From positions 1 through 36,888 of the forward strand of contig JAHBTC010000014.1 of the NCBI GenBank assembly GCA_019638835.1: a stretch of DNA of 36,888 nucleotides, given 5' to 3'. Source of the DNA: Fimbriimonadaceae bacterium. Lineage in GTDB: Bacteria > Armatimonadota > Fimbriimonadia > Fimbriimonadales > Fimbriimonadaceae. The translations under genes and the position numbers were made by a program. This document shows positions 1 through 8,209 of the stretch, piece by piece. Below the pieces are notes generated by a model that did not search any database, was not told the DNA's origin, and worked only from the letters and a program-made list of their open reading frames with translations. How positions within the stretch are numbered: position 1 is the first letter of the stretch; every line of letters begins with the position of its first letter.

Positions 1-545
1 CGGGATCTGTCCTCGCCACGGTCGAAGTGTCTGGGGAACCCGTTTTGATGACAGTTCGTCCGGCCGGATTCCCGAAAGCAAATGAAGCCACCAACGGCCC
101 AACTCAAGTCGCCGCACTTACACCGTCGGGGCGAACCGCCAGAATCTCAGTAAGCGAGAAAGCCGGAGGTCGACCCGATTTGACGCAAGCCAAGGTTATC
201 GTGAGCGGTGGGCGACCGCTGAAAGATGCAGAAACCTTTGAACGGGTGATTGGCGGGCTCGCCGATCGACTCGGCGGTGCGGCAGGTGCAACCCGCGCGG
301 CCGTGGATTCGGGCATTGCATCCAACGAATTGCAAGTGGGCCAAACCGGCAAGATCGTCGCGCCAGATCTTTACATCGCCGCTGGCATCAGTGGAAGCAC
401 GCAGCACATGGCGGGGATGAAGGACAGCAAACTGATCGTCGCCATCAATACCGACGCCGATGCGCCGATCTTTGACATTGCTGACCTTGGTATCGTCGGC
501 GATCTGTACGAAGTGCTTCCGGTGCTTGGCGACGAACTCTCTTGA
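1..545 (+). CDS. etfA: Electron transfer flavoprotein subunit alpha, C-terminal part (5' truncated by window edge)
   Basis: EtfA pairs with EtfB and passes electrons from flavin dehydrogenases, such as acyl-CoA dehydrogenases, to the quinone pool. The frame is open from the first full codon (position 3) with no start in view, so the gene begins left of the window; about 180 C-terminal residues remain. They carry the FAD-binding half of the subunit: VIVSGGRPL, then an LADRLGG segment, then RAAVDSG, and the family signature GQTGKIVAPDLYIAAGISG followed by QHMAGM and a VAINTDADAPIF stretch. The carboxy end (DLYEVLPVL) matches the usual EtfA end, so the stop at 543-545 is genuine. The GTG at 27 is only an internal valine codon. 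No etfB is visible. The gene converges on the serine hydrolase gene, with a hairpin between them. Confidence 0.95.
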   Translation, partial: GSVLATVEVSGEPVLMTVRPAGFPKANEATNGPTQVAALTPSGRTARISVSEKAGGRPDLTQAKVIVSGGRPLKDAETFERVIGGLADRLGGAAGATRAAVDSGIASNELQVGQTGKIVAPDLYIAAGISGSTQHMAGMKDSKLIVAINTDADAPIFDIADLGIVGDLYEVLPVLGDELS

Positions 546-552
546 CGAAAAC

Positions 553-579
553 GGACTGACCAGAATCTCTGGTCAGTCC
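553..579. terminator. Perfect 12-bp hairpin between convergent genes
   Basis: GGACTGACCAGA (553-564), loop ATC, then its exact reverse complement (568-579). It lies 8 nt after the etfA stop and 91 nt beyond the serine hydrolase stop on the other strand. Read on the plus strand it is followed by seven A rather than T. Read on the minus strand it is followed by GTTTTCG, a modest U-tract. It therefore fits a terminator for the minus-strand gene best, and may also act on etfA without a U-tract. Confidence 0.6.
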
Positions 580-669
580 AAAAAAAGAGGGCTCCTCAGC
601 ACGCTTAGGGGAGAGCAAATGCGGCCTTAGAACCCTTGGCAAGTATGACCAATCCTCAAGGGAATTTGT

Positions 670-1746
670 TCACGCAAATGATTGCGATCCTCTTGAATCA
701 GTGGAATCGAGAACTGCAAGTGACTGGATGATGGCATGAGTTCTAGCCCGGTTGATTCCTTCTCCTGTTGATGTAGGATGGATTCGGTTGGAAAGTAGAG
801 CGCATCCTATGCCTCTCACTGGGTCGATCCAAAGTGACGTGCCCGTGAATCCGTGATGCCCAAACGCGCCTCCAACCGTGAACCCGCCCTCGGCTACCGG
901 TCCATTAGGCTCAGCAACATCAAATCCTAGTCCTCGAAATCCTGAGTAACGAGGCTGCGTCCATTCGCGGAAACGAGTCGGTGAACAAACCCCTTCTCCG
1001 TTCTTCAGCCAGCAATGACCAACCTTGACCAGATCTCCGATCGATCCGAAGAGCCCTGCGTTACCGCTCACCCCTCCACGGCAAAAAGCCGCCGGGTCGT
1101 GAACCTCGCTTTGCACGAACGGCCAGGGACGCAATCTTCCTAAAACACGCTCCTCCAGTTCTTCTCGATAAGCATCTCTCTTCTCTGTGGGCGGGATTCG
1201 GTCGAAGTACTGTGAACTAGGCTTGAAAAACGTTGATGTCAATTGTAGGGGTGCTGCGACTCGTTCTTGAAACAAAGCGTCGTACGGTGCACCACCCAAC
1301 TGCTCCGCAATCGTCTGAAGAAGGAGAAAGCCGAGACACGAGTACCGCGTCGTATTGATACCGTCGCACTTCCTTCCTAACGAATCAACGATCCATTTGT
1401 CCTGCGCGTCACGCCCCTTCGGGATTTGATCTTTCGGGAAGTAATCAGGTAGCCCGCTCCGATGTTCGAGAAGGTCTCGGATCGTTACCTGACGGTGTGG
1501 AGACGAAGGAAAGAAATCGGCTATTGGAGCGTCTAAATCAAACGCATCGTCCTCAGCCAGGCTAAGCAGAACCATCGACGTCGCCATCACTTTCGTGAGG
1601 CTCGCCAAATCGAAAATGCAGTCCACGGCCATGGGCATCGCGTCGGTTGCGTATGACATCCGCCCGTAAGTCCGGATGACGGTCTCATTCTTGTCGAATG
1701 CAGCCCAGACCGCACCCGGGAAGACCGAACCCACAAAGGAATTCAT
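670..1746 (-). CDS. Serine hydrolase, beta-lactamase / class C PBP family
   Basis: This 358-residue protein belongs to the serine beta-lactamase-like family (PF00144), whose members act as D,D-peptidases, esterases or beta-lactamases through an acyl-enzyme. Visible motifs are FPGAV near residue 9, the catalytic SxxK as S49-L-T-K52 within FDLASLTKVMAT, LLEHRSGLP near residue 95, and a third-box-like GHHGFTGTS near residue 300. The second motif, normally YxN, reads Y135-S-C137, so Asn is replaced by Cys; relatives often have YSD or YSN. No signal peptide is visible. The start overlaps the stop of the GH20 gene as ATGA, so translation is coupled and the two products probably work in one pathway, perhaps on peptidoglycan or amino-sugar material. 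Substrate cannot be told from sequence. Confidence 0.88.
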   Translation of the reverse strand: MNSFVGSVFPGAVWAAFDKNETVIRTYGRMSYATDAMPMAVDCIFDLASLTKVMATSMVLLSLAEDDAFDLDAPIADFFPSSPHRQVTIRDLLEHRSGLPDYFPKDQIPKGRDAQDKWIVDSLGRKCDGINTTRYSCLGFLLLQTIAEQLGGAPYDALFQERVAAPLQLTSTFFKPSSQYFDRIPPTEKRDAYREELEERVLGRLRPWPFVQSEVHDPAAFCRGGVSGNAGLFGSIGDLVKVGHCWLKNGEGVCSPTRFREWTQPRYSGFRGLGFDVAEPNGPVAEGGFTVGGAFGHHGFTGTSLWIDPVRGIGCALLSNRIHPTSTGEGINRARTHAIIQSLAVLDSTDSRGSQSFA

Positions 1747-4262
1747 TGCACTGACATTCCGTGCAGTCTCAGTCCCGCGTTTGGATTTGCCGCAATGAGC
1801 CGAATCTCCCGCACCGTTTCACCTTTCAGTTTCAGGTTCATAACGGCCAAGCCGTTCTCGTTCGCTGTTCGGTAGGTCGGTCGTTGATCTCGACGCATCC
1901 GAATGTCATGACCATAAAGGATCGGAAACGGCTGCGTTGATCCATCGGAAAGCGCAACTTCAACGACCCCCGCAGTTTCGCCTTCGAACAACCAAGTTTG
2001 ACAATCAAGGAGTAAGTTGATTTGGCTGACTCGCCGTTCAACGGGAACCCGTACTTCTTTGGGTCGGACAAATCCATCGTTTCGTAGTTGATTCAGGAAT
2101 GCTAAGGGGCTTCCGGTCCGGAACTGATAACCCGCCACCTCAGTCGTTTGCTGCCCAAGAGCCCACATCGTGCCCGAGACGTCACGAACGGGTTGGGGGC
2201 CGTCAAAGTACATCCGCTTGAGCACTTCGGTGACCTTGTACGGCAACTGCTCTGGTCGATCTTGCCTGCCACTCCAGGCGTATTCCGCCGCAAGCAGATA
2301 GGCAGCGAACTGCGGGAATCCGCTGATGAACGCACGTTCGTTGCTCTCGTATCCCGCCCATGTTGTCTGGAGCAAACCAGGCGTGCCTTCTCGAATCGCG
2401 GCGTGCGCGAAACCATAAATGTTGTTCGGCTGATTCCAAGTAGCCGCAATCGGTCGTTGACCGAGCCTCTTCCACAAAGCCAAAGATTTGTAGCGATCCG
2501 GATTCGGGTTATTCTCATAGTGCCAGTCGGCGATGAACGTTTCCGGTGGAAGTAGATTCCGACGTGCCGAAGCATTCTCCGCATCGTCACCGTGGATAGC
2601 ATCGTTCGCCTCGCCAGGGGCAAGCATCATATCGCCCCATAGCATCAAATCTATGCGGTTTGCGGTCGCGATCGCCTTGAGTTCTGGGAGCATCGCTTGC
2701 CAAAGCCGCGTCTTCAGGAATCGATCGTTCGGCATACCCCGATTTCCGATTTCATCGAACCCTATATGAATTGTCTTCGGCTGTATGAGCTGAATCGCCT
2801 CAAGCCAGATTGATTTGATCGCTTCTCTGGCCGCTTGCTTCCTAGAGTCAAGTGTATAGGGAACGTCACGGTTGTAAGCGAAATCAAGATTCTTGTTGTT
2901 TGCAAAGAACCACTCGAGATGACCGAGACTCTGGATCAACGGCGTTGGCTCAATGCCATGCTCCCGATACGCAATGACAAGAGACCGCAGATCTTCCCGA
3001 GACATGGTCATCGCCGTTTTGATCCCCGGTTGAGTAGTCCAGTCCGTTCGCTCGCATTGCAAAACCACGTTGTTGAACTTGACCGGTGCGAGCACTTGCT
3101 TCATCAGCCGCGACTGGAAGGTCAACGCTTCCGGGCCGACAAACATGTGTACGCCTCGCCAGCCAAGACTCGGCCAATCCCGAATAGTTGTCTGCGGCAC
3201 AATCAGTTGGCCACTTGACGGCTTGACGAGCCCCGCGAGAGTCATGGCTCCGTTGCGAAGACCCGCCACATCGCGCGCTTCGAGTGTTGCACCGGTTATG
3301 GTGATCGACAATGAGTAGCCGTCGGCGGGGAGACTTCCACCGAGCCTTGTTTGAACAGGGAAAGCGGTGCCACCCGGCACTTGCCACCTTGACTCGATTA
3401 CTTCATCAAAGGCTCTTTGTAAGAGGCTCGCACTTTCGCCCGCGAATCGAACTCCACCAGAAAGATTCACGTTTCCCGCGCCATCGCGGCGATCCTTTGG
3501 TTGGGGGATAAGCGGAATCGCGGCCGCCTCTGCACGCTTCACACGGTTAGAGATCACCGGTTCATGACTAAACGACTCGATCGGCGCGGTGGCGGGTAGC
3601 CGTTTAGGACTGACCTTCCACTCGACTGTGTATGTCAGGATCTCGCCGGGTCTGATCGGCATGTTTTGAAACCCGTACCATGCAACCTCTTTGCCTTCCG
3701 CCCAAGGTTGGGTATGGCCCCGGGCATCGTAAAGAATTGCTGGTTGGGAACTTGAGATGGAGACTCGGGCCCTCGGAGCATCAAAGACCATCTCTTCGGC
3801 TCGCCGACCGATGAGTCGATCTTCAACCGAACTTCCCCGGCGGACCTCGCTACCTATTAGGGCCCCTGCGATCCCATCTTGGGTGATGGGGGCGGCCTCA
3901 AAGAAGGGAGACCATAGAACGGATGCGGTGTGTTCGACCCTTACCGGCTTGGTACCTTTCCACTCGAATTCAAAGGTGCCTTTGACGCCGTCCGCCGTCC
4001 TTGTATAGACCTGACTACCCGAAACGTAATCGGCTTGCGCCTGAAAACGGACTCGCACGGTTTGAGAATTCGGGCGGTCTATCTCGACTGGGTTCCAATA
4101 CGAACTATAGATTCCGCGCGCCCAGTTGTCTTCGTAGTACTGGAAAGAGGAGTTCAGAACGATGGGAACGCCATCCAGTTTGACACTGAGGCCCTGAAAG
4201 GGAACGTAATCGACGGCTAGGCCGGAGGCAGATTGCGCCAAAACGGCCAGTAGCGGGATCAT
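1743..4262 (-). CDS. Exported glycoside hydrolase family 20 (beta-N-acetylhexosaminidase-like) protein
   Basis: The 839-residue protein begins with a short signal-like stretch (MIPLLAVLAQSASGLA). An unrecognised beta-rich region spans about 17-225. A GH20 N-terminal accessory domain (about 248-357, starting IPLIPQPKD and ending PQTTIRDWP) leads into the catalytic barrel (WRGVHMFVG at about 368). The family's HxGxDE motif is present as H499-I-G-F-D503-E504; Asp stabilises the substrate N-acetyl group and Glu is the general acid. WGDMM and ADWHY segments follow as barrel strands. Residues from about 700 on form an extra C-terminal region. GH20 enzymes remove terminal GlcNAc or GalNAc from glycans, chitin or cell-wall fragments; which one cannot be told here. 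An in-frame TAG four codons upstream fixes the start. The gene has no Shine-Dalgarno but a TAGAAT box 6 nt before ATG, and it overlaps the serine hydrolase gene by 4 nt. Confidence 0.88.
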   Translation of the reverse strand: MIPLLAVLAQSASGLAVDYVPFQGLSVKLDGVPIVLNSSFQYYEDNWARGIYSSYWNPVEIDRPNSQTVRVRFQAQADYVSGSQVYTRTADGVKGTFEFEWKGTKPVRVEHTASVLWSPFFEAAPITQDGIAGALIGSEVRRGSSVEDRLIGRRAEEMVFDAPRARVSISSSQPAILYDARGHTQPWAEGKEVAWYGFQNMPIRPGEILTYTVEWKVSPKRLPATAPIESFSHEPVISNRVKRAEAAAIPLIPQPKDRRDGAGNVNLSGGVRFAGESASLLQRAFDEVIESRWQVPGGTAFPVQTRLGGSLPADGYSLSITITGATLEARDVAGLRNGAMTLAGLVKPSSGQLIVPQTTIRDWPSLGWRGVHMFVGPEALTFQSRLMKQVLAPVKFNNVVLQCERTDWTTQPGIKTAMTMSREDLRSLVIAYREHGIEPTPLIQSLGHLEWFFANNKNLDFAYNRDVPYTLDSRKQAAREAIKSIWLEAIQLIQPKTIHIGFDEIGNRGMPNDRFLKTRLWQAMLPELKAIATANRIDLMLWGDMMLAPGEANDAIHGDDAENASARRNLLPPETFIADWHYENNPNPDRYKSLALWKRLGQRPIAATWNQPNNIYGFAHAAIREGTPGLLQTTWAGYESNERAFISGFPQFAAYLLAAEYAWSGRQDRPEQLPYKVTEVLKRMYFDGPQPVRDVSGTMWALGQQTTEVAGYQFRTGSPLAFLNQLRNDGFVRPKEVRVPVERRVSQINLLLDCQTWLFEGETAGVVEVALSDGSTQPFPILYGHDIRMRRDQRPTYRTANENGLAVMNLKLKGETVREIRLIAANPNAGLRLHGMSVQ

Positions 4263-4268
4263 GATCCC

Positions 4269-4274
4269 ATTCTA
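4269..4274 (-). promoter_or_regulatory. -10-like TAGAAT for the GH20 gene (leaderless type)
   Basis: On the minus strand TAGAAT is followed by exactly 6 nt (GGGATC) and the ATG. Transcription would begin at or next to the start codon. There is no ribosome-binding site and no convincing -35. Confidence 0.5.
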
Positions 4275-4316
4275 CTGGCCGAAGGTTGAACCCAATGACT
4301 AACGCAGTTGAGAGAG

Positions 4317-4586
4317 TTAGGAAGCCTTGGCGGCTGCCGCCGCCTTCGCAATTCTTGAGAGGCGTCGTCGGGCTTGGTTCTTGTGAATGATGCCTTTCTG
4401 GGCAGCACGATCAATGTTTTTCTGAGCGCGGACAAGCGTCGACTCGATCGTGGTGGCATCGCCCGCTTCCATTGCCTTTCGGACGTTCTTCACGTATGTC
4501 TTGAGCGCTGTGCGCTTCGAGAGGTTGCGGACGCGCTTCTTCGCGATTCTTCGCAGATCTTTCTTAGATGATTTGAGGTTAGCCAT
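4317..4586 (-). CDS. rpsT: 30S ribosomal protein S20
   Basis: S20 binds 16S rRNA in the body of the small subunit early in assembly. The 89-residue product has the family's usual length and lysine/arginine-rich helical make-up: MANLKSSKKDLRR at the N-terminus, RTALKTYVKNVRKAM in the middle, and GIIHKNQARRRLSRIAK before an alanine-rich tail. The ATG gives the canonical MANLKS start. The gene sits 51 nt after the unrecognised 606-residue protein and 54 nt before the GH20 gene, both on the same strand. A perfect inverted repeat occupies its leader, which may bear on its expression since S20 synthesis is autoregulated in Escherichia coli. Confidence 0.97.
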   Translation of the reverse strand: MANLKSSKKDLRRIAKKRVRNLSKRTALKTYVKNVRKAMEAGDATTIESTLVRAQKNIDRAAQKGIIHKNQARRRLSRIAKAAAAAKAS

Positions 4587-4600
4587 GGGTTTAGTTGGGT

Positions 4601-4628
4601 CGCAACCGCGAATTATGACGCGGTTGCG
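4601..4628 (-). promoter_or_regulatory. Perfect 10-bp inverted repeat in the rpsT leader
   Basis: CGCAACCGCG and its exact complement CGCGGTTGCG flank an 8-nt AT-rich loop, in the 51-nt gap between the upstream gene's stop and rpsT, ending 14 nt before the ATG. No U-tract follows on the minus strand, so a classical terminator is unlikely. A CATAAT box lies across the loop on the minus strand and could be a -10. It could be a transcription operator, an mRNA hairpin for ribosomal-protein control, or an RNA-processing site. Confidence 0.45.
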
Positions 4629-4637
4629 TTATGTTCG

Positions 4638-6458
4638 TTAGTCCTTTTTGATGAACTTCTTCTTGGTCTTGTCGAAGCCTTGCTCGACCTTCTTGTGATC
4701 GTAGTGCCAAACCGGCGAGCCCGATCGTTGATAGAAACAGACGTAACTACTGAGAAGCGAAGCTAGTAAGCGTCGGCTGGTTCGGCGTACCACGTTGATC
4801 TCCCACAAAATCGTGAGGAAGTCGGCGCCCTTGCCCCAGTGCGTCATTACTTCGCGCAGAATGTCAAAGGTGGACATGCCTTCCGCTCGCTCGGCAATCT
4901 CACGCAGTTCTTCCATGCGCTGATTACTGATGTAAACAACGGGATCTGTCTGGTCAAGCCACTGGAAGTCGAACACGTTCGGCTGGCCCGTTTGCGTCAA
5001 CTGGAAGACTGCGCCGGATTCAACGGCTTGATCGAGCCACCAATCGAAGAAACCAAAGATCAGGCGCAACTTCATATTGAGCCAAACCTGAAGTTTGCGT
5101 CCCATGGGATCGATCAAGATCACTTCTTGAATTTCCGGCTTCTCGTCGAACCATCCCGTCGGGAACTGAGCGATAGAGAAAGTACCAAGCTCGCGGTGAA
5201 TCGGCTTCAAGACAAGTCTGATCGTGTCGGTCTTGCTCTTCGGCGCCGGCATGATGTCCTCGTCAAGGACATCTTGGGCCAACGGGTGCACAATGAGCTT
5301 TCGCAGCGACGTGCTCAAGCCGTCATCCATCAATTCGGCGTCCACAGGGTCGCCGTCTTCTTGGAGCAAACCACTATTGACGTATTCAAACGGTTCAGGC
5401 ACCTCTTCGATGTAGTCCGGAGCGGTGCCCGGGACTCGGAATCGGTCGCCTCCAACCCACCAGACTCTCTTGTCTGCGGTGAGGGCCGCTTTCACGTTGG
5501 CCAAGTCATCGGGGAATGTCTTGACTTGGGGAGTGATTTCGAAAATCTCTTCGAGCAACTTGGTCGCGGTAACAGTTTCGTCGCTCTTGACAATCTTGCT
5601 GACCATCGACTCAATGTTCTCTGGCTTCAATTCCAGCGGAACGGCTTCTTCAATCTCTACCGTCGGTGCTAGTTTGTCCGCAAGCTTGCTCGCCGTAGCA
5701 ATCCACTTTTTGGCATCGTCTTCTGGGTGAATGACCCCGTCGGCCGAAAGCACGAAACCCGGAACGCTAAGCAAGTCGGCGTAGAACGACCGCCAATCGA
5801 AGAGATGCGTCACCGTCGGGTCTTGCGGGTTGAGAACTTTCCATGCGGCCGCGCCAATCGCTTTGATGCTTGCAGGAGCCGCCTTTTCGAGCGCCATGAT
5901 CACGGCGTCAGGCGCGAGCCAATCAAACTTTCCGAGCGACTTTTCAACTGCCGCAACCTCGGTCTCGTCGACACCATTCAGGCGCAGGGCCCGGTCAACG
6001 CTCTCATCGGTAGCCCGGAATACGATCTCAGCCGGAGCGACTTGTTCATCCTTGGTAAGGAGCAGCACGGCATCTTCCTGCGCGGTTCGGCGTACCATGG
6101 CCACCGCTTCTTCGTCGGTGAACGCATAGCGGCTACTCATTTCTTGGGCCAGGAGCGCAACGGGTACCGGAGCTCCAAAGCTTCGAGACAAGGAAAGAAG
6201 GGCTTCGTGAGCGGGTCTACCGTCCGAAGCGACCCGCGCCGCGGGCACCCATCGTCGCTCATGGTAAGCGAATGCATGCTCGTTTGACGCGAGCAATGAA
6301 CGCACCGCGCTCAAGCCGAGTCCGGATCCAGAGAGTCGCTCCGAGATTTCACTCGGTTTTACAACCTCTCCGATTTCAACTAATACTTCTAAGATAAGGC
6401 GGTCAGCGTACAGGCGAGCGTTGTGCTCTTCGGGCTTGATTGATACAGTCGTAGCCAA
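4638..6458 (-). CDS. Unrecognised 606-residue protein with repeated winged-helix-like units
   Basis: I do not recognise this protein. There is no signal peptide or membrane segment, so it is probably cytoplasmic. Several stretches share a layout: a hydrophobic helix, a helix-turn-helix-like pair, then a short aromatic or basic wing ending in R/x-x-P. They are near residues 15-75 (LILEVLVEIGEVV to YHERRWVPAAR), 80-145 (LLSLSRSFGAPVPVALL to DAVLLLTKDEQVAP), 280-345 (ESMVSKIVKSDETV to KRVWWVGGDRFRVP) and 540-590 (FDILREVMTHWGKGADF to SPVWHYD). This resembles HARE-HTH or other winged-helix modules, but only weakly. The tail is lysine-rich (KKVEQGFDKTKKKFIKKD). I place the start at TTG 6458, which has GAGGA six nt upstream; an in-frame TTG at 6473 would add five residues but would lie on that Shine-Dalgarno. 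It lies between rseP and rpsT on the same strand. Confidence 0.75.
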   Translation of the reverse strand: MATTVSIKPEEHNARLYADRLILEVLVEIGEVVKPSEISERLSGSGLGLSAVRSLLASNEHAFAYHERRWVPAARVASDGRPAHEALLSLSRSFGAPVPVALLAQEMSSRYAFTDEEAVAMVRRTAQEDAVLLLTKDEQVAPAEIVFRATDESVDRALRLNGVDETEVAAVEKSLGKFDWLAPDAVIMALEKAAPASIKAIGAAAWKVLNPQDPTVTHLFDWRSFYADLLSVPGFVLSADGVIHPEDDAKKWIATASKLADKLAPTVEIEEAVPLELKPENIESMVSKIVKSDETVTATKLLEEIFEITPQVKTFPDDLANVKAALTADKRVWWVGGDRFRVPGTAPDYIEEVPEPFEYVNSGLLQEDGDPVDAELMDDGLSTSLRKLIVHPLAQDVLDEDIMPAPKSKTDTIRLVLKPIHRELGTFSIAQFPTGWFDEKPEIQEVILIDPMGRKLQVWLNMKLRLIFGFFDWWLDQAVESGAVFQLTQTGQPNVFDFQWLDQTDPVVYISNQRMEELREIAERAEGMSTFDILREVMTHWGKGADFLTILWEINVVRRTSRRLLASLLSSYVCFYQRSGSPVWHYDHKKVEQGFDKTKKKFIKKD

Positions 6459-6463
6459 AGGAA

Positions 6464-6469
6464 TTCCTC
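6464..6469 (-). promoter_or_regulatory. Ribosome-binding site (GAGGAA) that sets a TTG start
   Basis: GAGGAA on the minus strand lies about 6 nt upstream of the TTG at 6456-6458. It overlaps the codons that would follow the alternative TTG at 6473, which favours the downstream start. Confidence 0.55.
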
Positions 6470-6513
6470 GCAAACAAGGGGCGAACGTTTATTCTGGCAC
6501 AGACAGGCTCAAT

Positions 6514-6535
6514 CACCTGGTCTCTTGACCGGGTG
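6514..6535 (-). other. Imperfect 9-bp hairpin downstream of rseP
   Basis: On the minus strand CACCCGGTC and GACCAGGTG pair with one mismatch around an AAGA loop, 16 nt past the rseP stop. No T-run follows. It may be a weak terminator or RNA-processing site between rseP and the next gene. Confidence 0.35.
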
Positions 6536-6551
6536 TTGGTTGCCTTTTGAC

Positions 6552-8177
6552 TCATTCTTCGGAATCTGTCTTTTCTGGCGTAATGGAGGACGCTGACTGT
6601 GATGCTTTCGGTGCTTCGTTGTCTTCCGATATCCGCCCCAAATCTAGCGTCGCAGCGCTGAGCATGAGCAACATGATCAACACAAATCCAACGCTTGTCA
6701 CAGCACGCTGGAAACCGATGCTCAATCGTTTACCTTTCGTGAACAACTCCAAGAAGTTGATGACGATCTGGCCCCCGTCTAGGGGAGGCACGGGCAAGAG
6801 ATTCATTACGCCCAAAGTTAGACTGAGCATCGCCGCCAGCAATGCGATGCCCCCAAAACCCGACTGGCTAGCGACATGCGTCACCCGCGCGATAGTCACC
6901 GGCCCACCTACCGTATCCTTCGCGCTTTCCGGCTTGACAACCAAACGAGCCAATCCCTTGACCAAGACGTAAGGTTGCCGCATGGCTTCTGAAAACGCTG
7001 CCCCGACCGTCATGCGGTCGTATTCGAACCCGGGAGCAACTCCAATCTGAGCCCGACGTTCACGCTCGCCGGGGATTGGATCGCCATCGGCGTCCAAAAC
7101 CATCAGCTCCTCCTCACTGAGCTGAGGGGTGAGGGTCATCGTTTGCTGTGTCCCCGCACGATCGACAATTACTTCAACGGGCGTGCCTTCATTACCGCGC
7201 AATGCATCTTTGATCTGTTCGAATTTTTCGATTGACTGTCCATTTACGGATAGGATGAGATCACCTTCTTTCAACCCTGCTTCGGCCGCAGGCATATCGG
7301 GGGCAACCATCCCAACTCTTGCCGCTTCAACCGGCCCGTACCGTCCTTCCGTTGACCAAAGAGCGGTCAGGACAAGCACACCAAACCCAACGCTAAACAG
7401 TGGTCCCGCGAATAGAGCCGCCAATCGTGCCCACGGATGCTTACTGTAAAATCCATTCGGCACTTGAGTTTCACTCCCGTCATCCTTTGGGTGCATCCCT
7501 TTGATGCGCGCAAATCCACCGAGCGGAAGCAGGAGCATCGAGAACTCAGTTCCGTTCTTATCAACTCGATGCCACAATGGCCGGAATCGGACCGGAATGT
7601 ATTCCCCGCGAGCCATGATTTGACCATGGCCCTGTTCGTCCTCGTCACTATTGCTGACTGGAGCGTAATAAGTGATCAGCATCGCAAAGAGTGCCGCCGC
7701 AACGGCGAGACCAATCACAATCTCTGGCTGTGGCGTCTTGAACCCAGTCGCAAAGAGCAGCATGACGATTCCGGCGAGGAACGCTCCTCCGAACCTTAGG
7801 TAGGGTGTGCTCTCCGGCAAGTGATAGAGCCGAGTGAGGTTGACTGCGGCCAGTAGTGGGACGATCACGCCCGCAATGGCCAGGCCGACGTCGGTAATCA
7901 GCGATGAGTTGGCGATTGTGCCGACGATCATCACAATCAGACCGGCACCCGCGCCGTACCAAAGAAAACGAGAAGGAATCGTTGGACGGTCTAGATACGG
8001 AGTGAGATCGGTCTTGCGAACGCCGCCCATCATCACTGCAAACGCTTCGACTTCCATTCCCATCCACCGGGCCACGAGATAGTGTCCCAACTCGTGAACC
8101 GCCACCAGAATGGTGATCACGAGCATGAACTGGATGGCCGTATTTGCCACGCTTAGTACTGATTCCCAGCCACTCAT
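6552..8177 (-). CDS. rseP: RseP-like site-2 intramembrane zinc metalloprotease with a multi-pass insertion
   Basis: This 541-residue M50B protease cleaves transmembrane segments in the inner membrane; the best-known substrate is the anti-sigma factor RseA, giving envelope-stress signalling. H28-E-L-G-H32 supplies two zinc ligands and the catalytic Glu in the first membrane helix. LLPVPPLDGGQ (Asp467) supplies the third ligand. One PDZ domain is clear (about 285-350; AAEAGLKEGDLILSVNG). Two or more C-terminal helices follow (about 440-465, 490-510), then a polar tail. Unusually, residues about 72-172 between HELGH and the LLPLGGF segment contain roughly four extra hydrophobic helices, making the protein about 90 residues longer than E. 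coli RseP. It lies 32 nt downstream of dxr on the same strand, a common dxr-rseP pairing. The upstream AAGGAAAGAGAG is a plausible ribosome-binding site. Confidence 0.92.
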   Translation of the reverse strand: MSGWESVLSVANTAIQFMLVITILVAVHELGHYLVARWMGMEVEAFAVMMGGVRKTDLTPYLDRPTIPSRFLWYGAGAGLIVMIVGTIANSSLITDVGLAIAGVIVPLLAAVNLTRLYHLPESTPYLRFGGAFLAGIVMLLFATGFKTPQPEIVIGLAVAAALFAMLITYYAPVSNSDEDEQGHGQIMARGEYIPVRFRPLWHRVDKNGTEFSMLLLPLGGFARIKGMHPKDDGSETQVPNGFYSKHPWARLAALFAGPLFSVGFGVLVLTALWSTEGRYGPVEAARVGMVAPDMPAAEAGLKEGDLILSVNGQSIEKFEQIKDALRGNEGTPVEVIVDRAGTQQTMTLTPQLSEEELMVLDADGDPIPGERERRAQIGVAPGFEYDRMTVGAAFSEAMRQPYVLVKGLARLVVKPESAKDTVGGPVTIARVTHVASQSGFGGIALLAAMLSLTLGVMNLLPVPPLDGGQIVINFLELFTKGKRLSIGFQRAVTSVGFVLIMLLMLSAATLDLGRISEDNEAPKASQSASSITPEKTDSEE

Positions 8178-8209
8178 TTCGACAACTCTCTTTCCTTACG
8201 CTTGCGAAC

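Noticed and set aside
4839-5672. 277-codon plus-strand open frame
   Set aside because: It lies wholly antisense to the 606-residue gene, has no ribosome-binding site and its composition is that of a reverse-strand shadow.
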